Source of the DNA: Pseudomonadota bacterium
GTDB taxonomy: Bacteria; Pseudomonadota; Gammaproteobacteria; UBA5335
Assembly (NCBI GenBank): GCA_034189865.1
Contig: JAXHTV010000010.1
Span: 1 to 64,000, forward strand
Length of the DNA stretch: 64,000 nucleotides
Direction of reading: 5' to 3'
Position 1 is the first letter of the stretch. Each line of letters opens with the position of its first letter. Position numbers and translations under genes: made by a program. Positions 37,760 through 48,182 of the stretch are shown here, one piece after another. The notes beneath the pieces were generated by a model. It did not search any database. It was not told the DNA's origin and saw nothing but the letters and a program-made list of their open reading frames with translations.

Positions 37760-38223
37760 GCGCACAACTACAGTGGGATCCGGATGTCATTACGCGTCCG
37801 CTGGGTTTCGAAGACCTGGAGGACGTCATGATTATCGAGCGGCGGGCTTACGATTTTCCTTGGACTCAGGGTATTTTCTCGGACTGCCTGCGCGCCGGAT
37901 ACTGCGCCTGGTGTTTGGAGTTGCGTGGTCGTTTGCTGGCCTACTGTGTCATGTCCGTCGCGGCGGGTGAAGCCCACATACTGAATCTTTGTGTTGACCC
38001 TGCCTACCACGGCATCGGTATGGGTGGGCGCTTGCTGACCCACATGACGAAAGTGGCCTCCGGGCACGGGGTCGATCATGTGCTCTTGGAAGTTCGACCC
38101 TCGAACCTGGCCGCGATCGCACTGTACCATCGAATGGGGTTCAACAAGATCGGCGAGCGACCCGGCTATTATCCCGCCGGGGGCGGTCGCGAAGACGCCG
38201 ATGTGATGATTCTCCAGCTATAG
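37756..38223 (+). CDS. rimI: Ribosomal protein S18 alanine N-acetyltransferase
   Basis: A GNAT-family acetyltransferase of 155 residues. The acetyl-CoA loop appears as NLCVDPAYHGIGMGGRLL, preceded by AHIL and followed by LEVRPSNLAAIALYHRMGFNKIG, the RimI-type motif B. It is expected to acetylate the N-terminus of ribosomal protein S18. The GTG start overlaps the stop of the glycosylase gene (GTGA), so translation is likely coupled. Confidence 0.92.
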   Translation: MSAQLQWDPDVITRPLGFEDLEDVMIIERRAYDFPWTQGIFSDCLRAGYCAWCLELRGRLLAYCVMSVAAGEAHILNLCVDPAYHGIGMGGRLLTHMTKVASGHGVDHVLLEVRPSNLAAIALYHRMGFNKIGERPGYYPAGGGREDADVMILQL

Positions 38224-38304
38224 CGGAATTCTCTGCACTCCTCAGCCTATTCCTTTAGACTATCCAGTTATTTTGATTCTGCAGATGCACTAGCCACCAA
38301 TTCT

Positions 38305-39903
38305 ATGCCCGATATTGCTCAAGAAGCCGCGAGACGCCGCACGTTCGCGATTATTTCTCATCCTGATGCGGGGAAAACCACGCTCACCGAAAAGCTATTG
38401 CTCTTCGGCGGCGCGATCCAGTTGGCCGGGGCCGTCAAAGGGCGAAAGGCCGCTCGGCACGCCACGTCCGACTGGATGGAGCTTGAGAAACAGCGGGGAA
38501 TTTCCGTTACTACCTCGGTGATGCAGTTCCCGTTCCGCGGCCGGATCGTCAACTTGCTCGATACCCCGGGGCATGAGGACTTTTCGGAAGATACCTATCG
38601 AACCCTCACTGCGGTGGATTCCGCGCTGATGGTGATTGACTGCGCCAAGGGGGTCGAGGAACGGACCATTAAGCTAATGGATGTTTGCCGACTCCGAAAT
38701 ACGCCGATTTTTACCTTCATCAACAAGCTGGACCGCGAGGGCAAAGACCCGCTGGAGTTGTTGGATGAAGTGGAAAGGGTGTTGAAGATCCAGTGTGCGC
38801 CGGTTACTTGGCCCATCGGTATGGGGCGCCATTTGAAGGGCATCTACCACATGCTTCAGGATCGTGTGTACGTCTATGCCCCGAAAAAGGACGGCCGGAT
38901 CCATGAAGGACCGGTGTTGGAAGGTTTGGAGAGCGATGAGGTGGCCCGTTTGCTCGGCAGCGACGCCGATGCCCTGATGGAAGAGCTGGAACTGGTCCGC
39001 GAGGCCAGCCACCGTTTCGATCTCGATGCTTACCGCGCCGGTGAGCAAACACCGGTATACTTTGGCTCGGCCGTCAATACCTTCGGTGTGCGTGAGCTGC
39101 TGGAGGATTTCGTCGAACACGCGCCGCCGCCTCAACCGAGTCAGACCGAACAGCGAACGGTGGAGCCGGCAGAGCCCAATCTCTCGGGTTTCGTATTTAA
39201 GATCCAAGCCAATATGGATCCGGCCCACCGCGACCGTATCGCGTTTATGCGAGTGTGTTCCGGGCGCTTCGTCAAAGGTATGAAGCTGCGCCATGTCCGT
39301 TTACAGCGCGATATGAAAATTCCCGATGCGTTGACCTTCATGGCCTCTGATCGGGAACAGGTGGACGAGGCCTATCCGGGCGATATTATTGGCCTGCACA
39401 ATCATGGCACCATCAGTATCGGCGATACCCTCACGCAAGGGGAAACACTCACTTTCACCGGTATTCCCAACTTTGCGCCCGAGCTCTTTCGGCGGGTGGT
39501 GCTAAAGGATCCCCTCAGAACGAAAGCCTTGCACAAGGGGCTGACCCAACTCTCTGAAGAGGGTGCTACCCAGTATTTTCGACCACTGTTCGGCAACGAG
39601 TTGATTCTCGGCGCGGTGGGTCCGTTGCAGTTCGATGTGGTGGCCTACCGGCTGAAGGCGGAATACGGCGTTGATTGTGTGTTCGAGCCGGTGCAGGTCG
39701 CTACCGCCCGATGGGTAGAGTGCTCGGATCCCAAGCATTTACGTGATTTCCGCAACAAGCTCGAGGAACATCTGGCATTGGATCATACCGAGTCACTGGT
39801 CTATCTGGCCCGCACTCGGGTCAATTTGCAATTGACCGAAGAACGTTGGCCGGAAGTTATATTCAGCGCAACTCGTGAACATGGTGTGGCGCCCGCGGAG
39901 TAA
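38305..39903 (+). CDS. prfC: Peptide chain release factor 3
   Basis: RF3 (532 residues) is the GTPase that recycles RF1 and RF2 from the ribosome after termination. The G1 loop is [14 protein letters not shown] near residue 20, the switch 2 motif DTPGHEDF near 88 and the guanine-specificity motif NKLD near 142; domains 2 and 3 follow with family blocks such as [15 protein letters not shown]. It is isolated in orientation from tgpA downstream, which is convergent. Confidence 0.97.
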   Translation: MPDIAQEAARRRTFAIISHPDAGKTTLTEKLLLFGGAIQLAGAVKGRKAARHATSDWMELEKQRGISVTTSVMQFPFRGRIVNLLDTPGHEDFSEDTYRTLTAVDSALMVIDCAKGVEERTIKLMDVCRLRNTPIFTFINKLDREGKDPLELLDEVERVLKIQCAPVTWPIGMGRHLKGIYHMLQDRVYVYAPKKDGRIHEGPVLEGLESDEVARLLGSDADALMEELELVREASHRFDLDAYRAGEQTPVYFGSAVNTFGVRELLEDFVEHAPPPQPSQTEQRTVEPAEPNLSGFVFKIQANMDPAHRDRIAFMRVCSGRFVKGMKLRHVRLQRDMKIPDALTFMASDREQVDEAYPGDIIGLHNHGTISIGDTLTQGETLTFTGIPNFAPELFRRVVLKDPLRTKALHKGLTQLSEEGATQYFRPLFGNELILGAVGPLQFDVVAYRLKAEYGVDCVFEPVQVATARWVECSDPKHLRDFRNKLEEHLALDHTESLVYLARTRVNLQLTEERWPEVIFSATREHGVAPAE

Positions 39904-39990
39904 TGCCTCAGGCCCTGGCCGTCCGGCCATCGCGAACCGTCACCGCTTCGGTGGCTATCGTCGCTTGGCCTGCGAATGCGGTGATGGTGC

Positions 39991-42009
39991 TTAACGCGAG
40001 GGTGCCAGCGGGTGGCTCACGGCTTTGATCTTGGTCTGCCAGTACGAACGTACCGGATGCAGCCGCCGGATGCGTCGGCGCAAGGCTGACACGCCATCGG
40101 TGTTCTCGCCACCGGTGTATCGGAGCTGAATATACAGACGCGTGATGTGCCAGATCGCCTCGGCCAAATCTGGTCGGGTTGCCGCGGCTCGTTGTGCGAA
40201 ATCCATCGGTCCTTCGGAGGGTTTTCGAACCAGGCCGGAACGGGCCATGCGACGACAGAATCGATCAAACTCGCGGGCCAGCGGATCGCTAGCGACCGGT
40301 CTTGCCCGGTGTACCAAAAACAGCCCCAAACCGCTGAGCAGCACTGTGCACAGGATGGTCAGCGTGAGCACCATCCGACTCGGCGACGCGTCGCGCATCC
40401 CCAGTTTTTCCAGGGCGCGTTTTTGGCGTTCGGGCCCGTAGGCCAAAACCCACTCGTTCCAACGATGATTTGCTGCATCCCAAGCTAAGCGAACTTGGAG
40501 CAATGTGGCGTTTTGGCGCAGGGCGCGTAAGGTCAAGGGGCCTTCGTTGGCGTATACGGAATCCATGCCCTGTTCGATTCGGGCGGGGGAGACTGCAGCG
40601 GTGGGGTCGATACGAATCCACCCGCGGTTTTCGATCCAGACTTCTGACCAGGCGTGGGCATCCGATTGCCTCACGATGTAGTAGTCTCCTAACGGGTTGA
40701 GCTCACCGCCTTGATATCCCACAACCACCCGCGCGGGAATTCCCGCGGCGCGCATGAGGAACGTGAACGCGCTGGCGTAGTGTTCGCAGAATCCCCGGCG
40801 TGTGTTGAACAGGAAATCATCGACCGAGTCGGAATCAAGCGGTGGCGGATTCAAGGTATAAAAGAACGCCTTGTTACGAAACATAGCCAGGGACCGCTCG
40901 ATGATTTGAATATCATCCAGTCCCTCGGAGCGCCAATCGGATACCAGACGGCGGGCGCGCGAGTTGCCCTTGAGCGGCAATGCCAAAGCCGATTGTCGTC
41001 GGTCTGGCGGCAATTCCGGCTCTAGACGATATTGGGTATAAGAGGTGACGTGGTATTGCAGCCGATCGAGTATCGGGTCTTTGGCAAGCATGTGGCGGTC
41101 ACTGAATGTGACGTTGGAAAGCGATGTGGCCATGGGCACGTCCAACGCAAGCAACCACTTTTCCCCATGGGGTTCCAGCGTGACTTCGTAGGATATGGCC
41201 CCTTTTTCGGGTCGGATGTCGATCTTCGAGGTTGAGTCGTTGCTGCTGCCGGTCGTCCAGCTTTGTCCATTGAAATCCCATAGAATCGGGCCGCGCCAAT
41301 AACGTTGGCTTGGCGATGGCGCCGCGCCGTTGAAACGAACGCGAAATGCCACCGCGTCGGACAAGCTGAGCTGGCTGATATTCCCCGGTGAGAGATTGTC
41401 GCTCAGGCCGGTCGTTGCGTTGCTTCCGGTATTCGGCAATCCCCAAAGCGGGCCTGAGAGCCGAGGGAAAAGAACGAACAGCACCAGCATGACCGGCAAC
41501 GCTTGGATCAGCATTCTTCCTGCCTGTCGAAGACCCGCGCGGGTCGGGATCGCGCCCGCGGGCTGGTTCACCAGCACCAAGGCGGTTGATATCACCACCA
41601 GCGTTGGTATGGCGTAGAGGGTCATGGGGATGGATTGGCTGAACAAAAAGTTGGCAGCGAGCAGAAAGTAGCTCAGGAACAGTAGCAACATCGCGTCGCG
41701 GTGAGAGCGGGTCTCCAGGAGCTTTAGCGCCACCATGGTGACGAGCAATGCGACGCCGGAATCATGGCCATTGATGCGGCCGTAGCTGCCATAGACTGCG
41801 GCAAAGCCGGCGACAGCCAAGGTCAATTGCACTATCCGGGAAGGGGACCGCCAATTTTTCCGGGTTGCGAACCATCGCCAGATACCACAAGCGACCGCCA
41901 ACGCGATGGTCCATAGCGCCACGTGCCAAACGTGAGGCAGAACGGCCAAGCCGAGGCAGATAAGCAACCATTCGGTGGTGCTGCGATCCAGAAGACTGGC
42001 TTGTCTCAT
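39991..42009 (-). CDS. TgpA-type membrane transglutaminase-like protein
   Basis: A 672-residue inner-membrane protein with DUF3488 helices over the first about 210 residues, a periplasmic transglutaminase core, and a C-terminal helix plus cytosolic DUF4129-like tail. The cysteine-protease-like triad is visible: Cys in RRGFCEHYASAFTFLMRAAG, His in SDAHAWSEVW and Asp in WIRIDPTAA. In Pseudomonas aeruginosa the homologue TgpA is important for viability, but its substrate is not established. The gene overlaps the DUF58 gene by four bases and is third in a moxR-DUF58-tgpA operon. Confidence 0.9.
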   Translation of the reverse strand: MRQASLLDRSTTEWLLICLGLAVLPHVWHVALWTIALAVACGIWRWFATRKNWRSPSRIVQLTLAVAGFAAVYGSYGRINGHDSGVALLVTMVALKLLETRSHRDAMLLLFLSYFLLAANFLFSQSIPMTLYAIPTLVVISTALVLVNQPAGAIPTRAGLRQAGRMLIQALPVMLVLFVLFPRLSGPLWGLPNTGSNATTGLSDNLSPGNISQLSLSDAVAFRVRFNGAAPSPSQRYWRGPILWDFNGQSWTTGSSNDSTSKIDIRPEKGAISYEVTLEPHGEKWLLALDVPMATSLSNVTFSDRHMLAKDPILDRLQYHVTSYTQYRLEPELPPDRRQSALALPLKGNSRARRLVSDWRSEGLDDIQIIERSLAMFRNKAFFYTLNPPPLDSDSVDDFLFNTRRGFCEHYASAFTFLMRAAGIPARVVVGYQGGELNPLGDYYIVRQSDAHAWSEVWIENRGWIRIDPTAAVSPARIEQGMDSVYANEGPLTLRALRQNATLLQVRLAWDAANHRWNEWVLAYGPERQKRALEKLGMRDASPSRMVLTLTILCTVLLSGLGLFLVHRARPVASDPLAREFDRFCRRMARSGLVRKPSEGPMDFAQRAAATRPDLAEAIWHITRLYIQLRYTGGENTDGVSALRRRIRRLHPVRSYWQTKIKAVSHPLAPSR

Positions 42010-42986
42010 TCGTCCATTCCGGTTCGGGGCAGGTTGTGCAGCGCCAGCATACGCAGGCAGGCCTCCCGATGGTCCGATCCCAGCGACGGCGAACGCTGTC
42101 CGCTCGATAGTTTCAAGCCGTAAGGGCGCTCGTCGCGTTCACACTCAAGTAGCAAGCGGCACAGCTGGGAAAGCCCGAGTTCTACGTCTCGCGTCTCAAG
42201 TGCGGACAAATCGAGCCAGATTTCATGACCTGCACTCGCGCTGAATTGTTTGGTCAGCAGGCCTTGCTCCCGGGCCAGTGCCGTCCACAGTATGTGGCGA
42301 AACGGGTCGCCGTGGTGGTAGTCACGCAGGCTATGGAAATCCTCAGAACTGCCGATGCGTCGCGACGGATTTCGTCCATAACCGTGAGTCGCGGAGTTGA
42401 CTGTGGGCGGTGATTCGGCTGGTGCCGGGTAGACCAGGCTGTCGGTGTCGGGTTGGACGAAAGACCACGCCCGGAACAGGCCGAGGGGATGCTCGGTGCT
42501 GATACGAAAACGGGGAGCTTTTAGATACCCCCGGCACGTGCTGTCGACGCCGATGCGAACTTGCGCACGTTCGTGGGGTGGTACGTGCACGTGCTGAGTG
42601 TCACCGTTTGGCCCTTCGACGGAAATGCTGTAGCGCATGAAGTCGTTGGGGTTCTCCAAAAACAACCGGAAATAGGCGCGTTCGGAGGCAAAGACCGGCT
42701 CCGCGCCGATGCTCCAGATCCTGAGGCCTAAAAGGTTTTGATGGGTGTGATGCATGGCGACAAATGCCAATGCGCCGAGTAAGAAACAGGTGGCGAAGGC
42801 CATGCTATTGCCATAATTCATGGCGCCCAGCAACATCACCAAGAGCATGATGCCGAACAACACACCGTAACGGGTCGGCAAAATGTAAATGCGTTGCCGA
42901 CGCAGGGTGATCACACCGGCTTGCCTCGGGTGCCGATGGGCGACCCAGCCGAGAATCAGGCGATCTAGTCGACTCAGCCCCGGCAT
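42006..42986 (-). CDS. DUF58 protein with two N-terminal membrane helices
   Basis: The 326-residue product starts with a short cytosolic part, two close membrane helices (YGVLFGIMLLVMLLGAMNYG and MAFATCFLLGALAFVAMHH) and ends in a von Willebrand-like DUF58 domain. Its signature block IGSSEDFHSLRDYHHGDPFRHILW-type is seen around residues 200-225. DUF58 proteins accompany MoxR ATPases and are thought to act as their adaptors or targets. The start follows the moxR stop by two bases. Confidence 0.88.
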   Translation of the reverse strand: MPGLSRLDRLILGWVAHRHPRQAGVITLRRQRIYILPTRYGVLFGIMLLVMLLGAMNYGNSMAFATCFLLGALAFVAMHHTHQNLLGLRIWSIGAEPVFASERAYFRLFLENPNDFMRYSISVEGPNGDTQHVHVPPHERAQVRIGVDSTCRGYLKAPRFRISTEHPLGLFRAWSFVQPDTDSLVYPAPAESPPTVNSATHGYGRNPSRRIGSSEDFHSLRDYHHGDPFRHILWTALAREQGLLTKQFSASAGHEIWLDLSALETRDVELGLSQLCRLLLECERDERPYGLKLSSGQRSPSLGSDHREACLRMLALHNLPRTGMDE

Positions 42987-42988
42987 GG

Positions 42989-43948
42989 CTAAGGAATCGG
43001 TACGGCTTCCAGGAGGTGCTCACCGACATTGTTGCGATCACCGGCGCCATCGGTTCCCTGTAGACGGTGGTTGACGACCGGACCGATTATGGCTTGCACG
43101 TCTTCGGGCAGGGTATGGTTGCGTCCGTTGATATAGGCCCACGCCTGTGCAGCCCGTACCAAGGCCAAGCCCGCACGCGGTGAGAGACCCTCGCGGAATG
43201 CTCCGCTTTCACGCGTATAGCGTGTGAGGTCCTGCACGTATGCGACCAACGCGTCGGCCAGATGCACTTGCGCGGCTTCGGCTTGAAGGGCGAGTAAGCG
43301 GGTCGGGCCCATCAAGGGTTGTAGCTCCCGTAGCAATTCGCGGCGGTCGTGACCGAGCAGCAGCGCACGTTCGGCGTCCGCATCGGGATACCCCAGCTCC
43401 AAGCGCATCAGAAATCGATCCAGCTGTGATTCGGGTAGGGGAAAGGTGCCGGCCTGATGGCTGGGGTTTTGGGTCGCCACCACGAAAAACGGTTCAGGTA
43501 AACGGTGTGTGGTCCCGTCGACGGTGACTTGGCGTTCTTCCATCGCCTCTAGCAGTGCGCTTTGGGTTTTGGGGGTTGCCCGGTTGATTTCGTCTGCCAG
43601 GACCAGTTCCACGAAAACCGGGCCGGGGTGAAAAACGAACTCGTCTGATTCGCGTTTGAAAATCGTGGTGCCGGTGACATCGCCGGGCAACAAGTCACTG
43701 GTGAATTGGATTCGCTGGAATTCCAACCCAAGGGTCAAAGCCAGCGTGTGGGCCAGGGTTGTTTTACCGACGCCGGGGACATCTTCGATTAGCAGGTGGC
43801 CGCGCGCGAGCAGGCAAGTAAGCGCCAACCGAATTTGTTTGTCTTTGCCCAGAATGACGTCACCAATCTGGGATATCACGGCCGCCAGTGCATGGTCCTT
43901 CGGCTCGTTCGCGGCGAGGGGGGGTAGCATGTCATCATGCGTCAGCAT
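42989..43948 (-). CDS. MoxR-family AAA+ ATPase
   Basis: A AAA+ ATPase of the MoxR branch with Walker A GVGKTTL, Walker B VLADEIN and the following RATPKTQSALLEAMEERQVTVDG, sensor 1 VVATQNP, and an arginine-rich C-terminal lid. MoxR proteins are chaperone-like remodelling ATPases that work with DUF58/VWA partners, encoded here directly downstream. Three in-frame ATGs compete for the start (43990, 43948, 43930), none with a strong Shine-Dalgarno; I give 43948 (319 residues), so the first residues are uncertain. Confidence 0.9.
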   Translation of the reverse strand: MLTHDDMLPPLAANEPKDHALAAVISQIGDVILGKDKQIRLALTCLLARGHLLIEDVPGVGKTTLAHTLALTLGLEFQRIQFTSDLLPGDVTGTTIFKRESDEFVFHPGPVFVELVLADEINRATPKTQSALLEAMEERQVTVDGTTHRLPEPFFVVATQNPSHQAGTFPLPESQLDRFLMRLELGYPDADAERALLLGHDRRELLRELQPLMGPTRLLALQAEAAQVHLADALVAYVQDLTRYTRESGAFREGLSPRAGLALVRAAQAWAYINGRNHTLPEDVQAIIGPVVNHRLQGTDGAGDRNNVGEHLLEAVPIP

Positions 43949-44134
43949 AGGTATTGTTCTTGTCTCGGGCTGTTGCGTTTCGTACAGCATCGCGCGGGCG
44001 TTGTCGCAATTCTGAACACGGATTATTCGGGCTAGTCATGAGGTTTTCGGCCGGAATGAGTAGAATATTAGCTATCGAGCTTTGCACTCCGGGTGAATCA
44101 AGGCAAGAAATTTTCTGTTCAAAGAGGCGAGTCA

Positions 44135-44347
44135 ATGGGGGAAGAAAAACGCGCTATGCGATGGTGGCATGTAGTGGCTAGCGTGCTGGCTGCTATGTTC
44201 GGGGTCCAAAGCGAGCAAAATCGCCAACGTGATTTTTCTGAAGGAAATCCGTGGATATTTATCGTCACGGGCGCGATGATGACGCTGTTGCTGATTTTGG
44301 TCCTGTGGTTGGCCGTGAAACTTATACTGGCCAATGCCGGTCTTTAA
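44135..44347 (+). CDS. DUF2970 small membrane protein
   Basis: The 70-residue protein has one N-terminal region (WWHVVASVLAAMFGVQS) typical of DUF2970 and a strong C-terminal membrane helix (IFIVTGAMMTLLLILVLWLAVKLIL). Its function is unknown. I start at the ATG at 44135, with AGAGGCGAG upstream; a further 14 codons are open to 44093 but look unlike the family. It is divergent from the moxR gene. Confidence 0.75.
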   Translation: MGEEKRAMRWWHVVASVLAAMFGVQSEQNRQRDFSEGNPWIFIVTGAMMTLLLILVLWLAVKLILANAGL

Positions 44348-44433
44348 AGGCGCGATTGAAACGGCCGAGCACTCCCATAAAGGGTGCTGGTATGCACTTG
44401 AAGTATTGCATTGAAATCGGCGAGTAGAGGTGA

Positions 44434-44778
44434 TTGATGTCCATTCGGGAGTTGATTAAGCAGTGGGAGGCCAGTGCCAAATCGGACTTGACGGCCCACG
44501 AGTACTGCGTTCGATTGTCGATCCACGATGCGGCGCGGGTCGCCGCTCTGGCAGAAATGTACGCCCAGCGCTCAGAATCCGAGATCATTACCGATCTCAT
44601 CGGCGCGGCGCTGGATGAACTGGAAAGCTCCCTTCCGTATCAGGAAGGTCAGCGTGTGGTGGCCACCGACGAACAAGGGGATCCCATCTATGAAGACGCC
44701 GGTCCGTCGCGGCGGCTTTATGAACTCACGCAGAAGTTTGCTGCGCAACTCGAGGCAGACAGCCGAGGGGCGAAATAG
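44434..44778 (+). CDS. Conserved small protein near valS, role unknown
   Basis: A 114-residue soluble acidic protein. The pattern CVRLSIHDAARVAALAEMYAQRSESEIITDLIGAALDELESSLPY resembles a ribbon-helix-helix-like segment (residues 25-68) followed by a GDPIYEDAGP motif. Similar proteins near holC-valS in Pseudomonas have been labelled type 1 pili tip component, a name I find unsupported here, since there is no signal peptide and no pilus gene. An AGAGGTGA precedes the start. Confidence 0.7.
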   Translation: MMSIRELIKQWEASAKSDLTAHEYCVRLSIHDAARVAALAEMYAQRSESEIITDLIGAALDELESSLPYQEGQRVVATDEQGDPIYEDAGPSRRLYELTQKFAAQLEADSRGAK

Positions 44779-44783
44779 CGTGC

Positions 44784-44797
44784 GCGGGACGACCCGC
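44784..44797 (+). repeat. Hairpin identical to one in the guanidine operon
   Basis: GCGGG-ACGA-CCCGC is a five-pair stem with a four-base loop directly after the stop of the small conserved gene and before the convergent valS end. The same 14 bases occur at 6374-6387. No T-run follows. It may be a short REP-like or mRNA-end element. Confidence 0.4.
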
Positions 44798-44825
44798 CAA
44801 CCGAGTCGTCGCTGCGCACTGTGGG

Positions 44826-47684
44826 TCAGGTCAAACGGGCGATTCGAGCCCGTTGGGTGTCCAGTTCATTGATGGCTATTTTGATGGATTCTGCCCGGGC
44901 CTGCTCTTTTGCCACCACCGCGGTCGGCGCGTTGAGGGTGAACTGCGCGTTGTTGAGCTTTTTCTCCACCCGTTCGAGGTCTTGGTTGAGTTTATGAAGC
45001 TGCTTGTCCAGCCGTTCAAGCTCCGCCTCGGCGTCGATAATCCCCGCCATCGGCACCAGGATTTTTAGCGTGCCGATCAAGGCCGTGGCGGATTCAGGCG
45101 GTTCCTCGCCCGCCGCAAGATAGCGAATGCTCTCAACACGCGCCAGTCGGGACAGATAGCTTTCATAGGCGCTCACGCGAGTCCGGTCGGTGTCCGTCGC
45201 ATCTTGAAGCACCACCGGGAGCGGCCGACTGGGTGCGATGTCCATTTCACCCCGTATCCGTCGTAGTCCGAGAATGAATGATTGCAACCATTCAATTTCG
45301 CCAATGGCTTGTTCGTCTTGCCCGGCGGCGTCGGCCACCGGATACGGTCGCAGGGAAATGGTCTCACCCGTCACGCCGGTCAGCGGCGCCACACGTTGCC
45401 ATATGTCCTCGGTGATAAATGGCATCACCGGGTGCATCAGTCTCAGCAAAGTTTCCAGAACTTCTAGCAAGGTGCGGCGAGTCGCCCGTTTTTCCGCGGC
45501 GCTGGCCGCTGTACTTTGCAGTACGGGCTTGGATAGCTCCAGATACCAGTCGCAGTACTCGTTCCAAGTGAATTCATACAGTGCTTGCGCCGCAAGATCG
45601 AATCGGTAGCTGTCAATGTGTTGTCTGACTTCCGCGACTCGCGCATTGAGGCGTGCCTGAATCCAGCGATCCGGCACACTGTATTCCATCTGTCCGCCGC
45701 CCAGGCCGGCGTCTTCGCCTTCCACACTCATCAACACGTAGCGAGCGGCATTCCAGAGTTTGTTGCAGAAATTCCGGTATCCCTCGACACGGCCTAGGTC
45801 GAATCGGATGTCCCGGCCATGGGTGGCTAGTGCGGCGAAGGTGAAGCGCAGCGCGTCGGTGCCAAATGCGGGGATACCGTCCGGGAACTCTTTGCACGTG
45901 GCTTTTTCAATTCGGTGAGCCATCTGTGGCTGCATCAAACCGCGAGTGCGTTTCTGCACCAAGGATTCGAGATCGATGCCATCGATGAGGTCGATGGGGT
46001 CTAACACGTTGCCCTTGGATTTGGACATCTTCTGGCCCTGAGCGTCGCGCACCAGGCCATGCATGTAGATTTCTCGAAACGGGATGTCGCCTGCGAATTT
46101 CAGCCCCATCATGATCATTCGAGCCACCCAGAAAAAGATGATGTCGAATCCGGTGACCAGAACCGATGTGGGGTAGTAGTTTTTGAGTGCCTCCGTGTTG
46201 TCGGGCCAGCCGAGCGTTGAGAACGGCCACAGTGCCGACGAGAACCAAGTGTCCAGGACATCCGGGTCTCGGCTCAGTTGGGCCTCCGGCGACAATCCAT
46301 GGCGCGTCCGCACATCCTGTTCGTCTCGTCCCACATAGACGTTGCCATGCTCGTCATACCACGCGGGGATTCGGTGACCCCACCAAATTTGGCGTGAAAT
46401 ACACCAATCTTCGATGTTGCGCATCCACTCGAAATAGGTTTTACGCCAGTTGTCGGGAACAAAACGGATGCGGCCGTTTTCAACTGCCTCGATGGCCGGT
46501 TGGGCAAGCGCCTCCGTACGGACGAACCATTGATCGGTCAGGTAAGGCTCGATGACTGCGCCGCTGCGGTCTCCTCGTGGGACCATCAAACGGTGATCGT
46601 CAATGCGTTCCAAAAGCCCTGCCGACTCAAAGTGTTCGATCACCTTTTTTCTAGCGTCGTAGCGATCCAGTCCCCGGTAGGCGGCTGGGTAAAGCGTGCA
46701 CACCGATGGCTGCCCGGCCGCCGGATTACCGTCGTCGGTTAGATCGGCCTTCAATCGTGCATCGGGGGTCAAGATGTTGATCAGACCGTGCCAGGGGATT
46801 TCCGACAACGCTTCCTGGTGCCGGGTCCACACGGCAAAGTCGTTGAAATCATGGGCCGGGGTGATCTTAACGCAGCCGCTGCCGAATTCCGGGTCGACGT
46901 ACTCGTCGGCGATGACCGGGATTAATCGTTCGGCGATGGGCAGCCAAACCTGGCGTCCGATCAGGCCCTGGTAACGGGCGTCTTCCGGGTGCACCGCCAC
47001 GGCGGCATCGCCCAGCATCGTTTCCGGGCGGGTGGTGGCCACCACCAAATAGTGGTCGGTGGGTTGGCCTTTGTCATCGGCCAGCGGATAGCGGAAGTGC
47101 CACAAATGGCCTTTTTCTTCTTCCGAGATCACTTCCAAATCCGAGATTGCCGTGTGCAAAACGGGATCCCAATTTACTAACCTCTGCCCACGATAGATCA
47201 GATCTTCTTCGTAGAGCCGAACGAAAACCTCCACAACGGCTTTTGACAAGCCATCGTCCATAGTGAAGCGTTCGCGCGACCAATCCGGGGAAGCGCCCAG
47301 GCGGCGCAGCTGGCGGGAGATATGCCCGCCGGATTCTTCCTTCCATTGCCATACCCGCTCAATGAAGGCCTCACGTCCCAGATCGTGCCGGTTTTGCCCT
47401 TGGGCCGCCAGCTGGCGTTCCACCACCATTTGGGTGGCGATCCCGGCGTGATCGGTGCCCGGCTGCCAGAGCGTATTGTCGCCACACATGCGGTGATAGC
47501 GGATGAGAAGATCCATCACGGTGGACTGAAAGGCATGCCCCATATGCAATGTGCCGGTGACATTCGGCGGCGGAATCATGATGCAGTAGGAAGGTCCCCC
47601 GGGGCGGGGTGAAAAATATCCCTGCTCTTCCCAGTGTCGATACCAACGTTGCTCGATGGCGTGAGGGTCGTAAGCCTTTTCCAT
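44826..47684 (-). CDS. valS: Valyl-tRNA synthetase
   Basis: ValS (952 residues) charges tRNA-Val and edits threonine. The class I motif HIGH appears as [15 protein letters not shown] near residue 45, KMSKS as [13 protein letters not shown] near 555, and the CP1 editing domain fills the region between. The C-terminal about 65 residues are a coiled coil ([24 protein letters not shown]) that binds tRNA. It lies in the usual pepA-holC-valS order on the minus strand. Confidence 0.97.
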   Translation of the reverse strand: MEKAYDPHAIEQRWYRHWEEQGYFSPRPGGPSYCIMIPPPNVTGTLHMGHAFQSTVMDLLIRYHRMCGDNTLWQPGTDHAGIATQMVVERQLAAQGQNRHDLGREAFIERVWQWKEESGGHISRQLRRLGASPDWSRERFTMDDGLSKAVVEVFVRLYEEDLIYRGQRLVNWDPVLHTAISDLEVISEEEKGHLWHFRYPLADDKGQPTDHYLVVATTRPETMLGDAAVAVHPEDARYQGLIGRQVWLPIAERLIPVIADEYVDPEFGSGCVKITPAHDFNDFAVWTRHQEALSEIPWHGLINILTPDARLKADLTDDGNPAAGQPSVCTLYPAAYRGLDRYDARKKVIEHFESAGLLERIDDHRLMVPRGDRSGAVIEPYLTDQWFVRTEALAQPAIEAVENGRIRFVPDNWRKTYFEWMRNIEDWCISRQIWWGHRIPAWYDEHGNVYVGRDEQDVRTRHGLSPEAQLSRDPDVLDTWFSSALWPFSTLGWPDNTEALKNYYPTSVLVTGFDIIFFWVARMIMMGLKFAGDIPFREIYMHGLVRDAQGQKMSKSKGNVLDPIDLIDGIDLESLVQKRTRGLMQPQMAHRIEKATCKEFPDGIPAFGTDALRFTFAALATHGRDIRFDLGRVEGYRNFCNKLWNAARYVLMSVEGEDAGLGGGQMEYSVPDRWIQARLNARVAEVRQHIDSYRFDLAAQALYEFTWNEYCDWYLELSKPVLQSTAASAAEKRATRRTLLEVLETLLRLMHPVMPFITEDIWQRVAPLTGVTGETISLRPYPVADAAGQDEQAIGEIEWLQSFILGLRRIRGEMDIAPSRPLPVVLQDATDTDRTRVSAYESYLSRLARVESIRYLAAGEEPPESATALIGTLKILVPMAGIIDAEAELERLDKQLHKLNQDLERVEKKLNNAQFTLNAPTAVVAKEQARAESIKIAINELDTQRARIARLT

Positions 47685-47729
47685 TTGTGTCCGTCGTTAG
47701 GTGAGTGGTTTGGCCCGTGGGTGGCCGTG

Positions 47730-48173
47730 TTACGCGCGCTTCTGCGGCGGTAAATTCAGCGTTTCCAAGGCATATCCCCGATCGCGATAGAAGCGAAATC
47801 GCTCTCGACCCGATTGGCGGTCCTGATCGTCGTCGGCAACGAGCTCCACCAACCGTTCGAACTGACCGAAGAACAAAGGTACCTCACGGGTGAGGTTGAT
47901 CATGACATCGTGGACCCGCGGTTGTGGTCGGCTGTCATGGCCGATAACAACCGGACTGGTTTGATCATCGTGTTCATGGCGCACATGTGGAACAAAACTC
48001 CCCTGGCGAAAGGTCCAGAGGAGTTGGTCCACTCGCTCGGCGGCAATGGGCGATTCGGTATGCAGATAAACGCCGTGACCTTGTTGATAGGCTTTCTCTG
48101 CGATTCGACATGCCGCAATGAATCGTTCGTCGGTGCTCTGACGCGTGAGCACGTAGAAGCTGATTCGTGTCAT
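47730..48173 (-). CDS. holC: DNA polymerase III chi subunit
   Basis: A 147-residue protein matching HolC, the clamp-loader accessory subunit that bridges the psi subunit and single-strand-binding protein. Supporting segments are MTRISFYVLTRQSTDERFIAACRIAEKAYQQGH at the start and VDQLLWTFRQGSFVPH, which matches the family's LDDLLWTF-type motif. Its place between pepA and valS is diagnostic. The pepA stop is nine bases upstream. Confidence 0.93.
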   Translation of the reverse strand: MTRISFYVLTRQSTDERFIAACRIAEKAYQQGHGVYLHTESPIAAERVDQLLWTFRQGSFVPHVRHEHDDQTSPVVIGHDSRPQPRVHDVMINLTREVPLFFGQFERLVELVADDDQDRQSGRERFRFYRDRGYALETLNLPPQKRA

Positions 48174-48182
48174 CGGATGCGC

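Noticed and set aside
39904-39990. Terminator between prfC and the transglutaminase gene
   Set aside because: A TGGCC-GTCC-GGCCA hairpin is present but no T-run follows on either strand.
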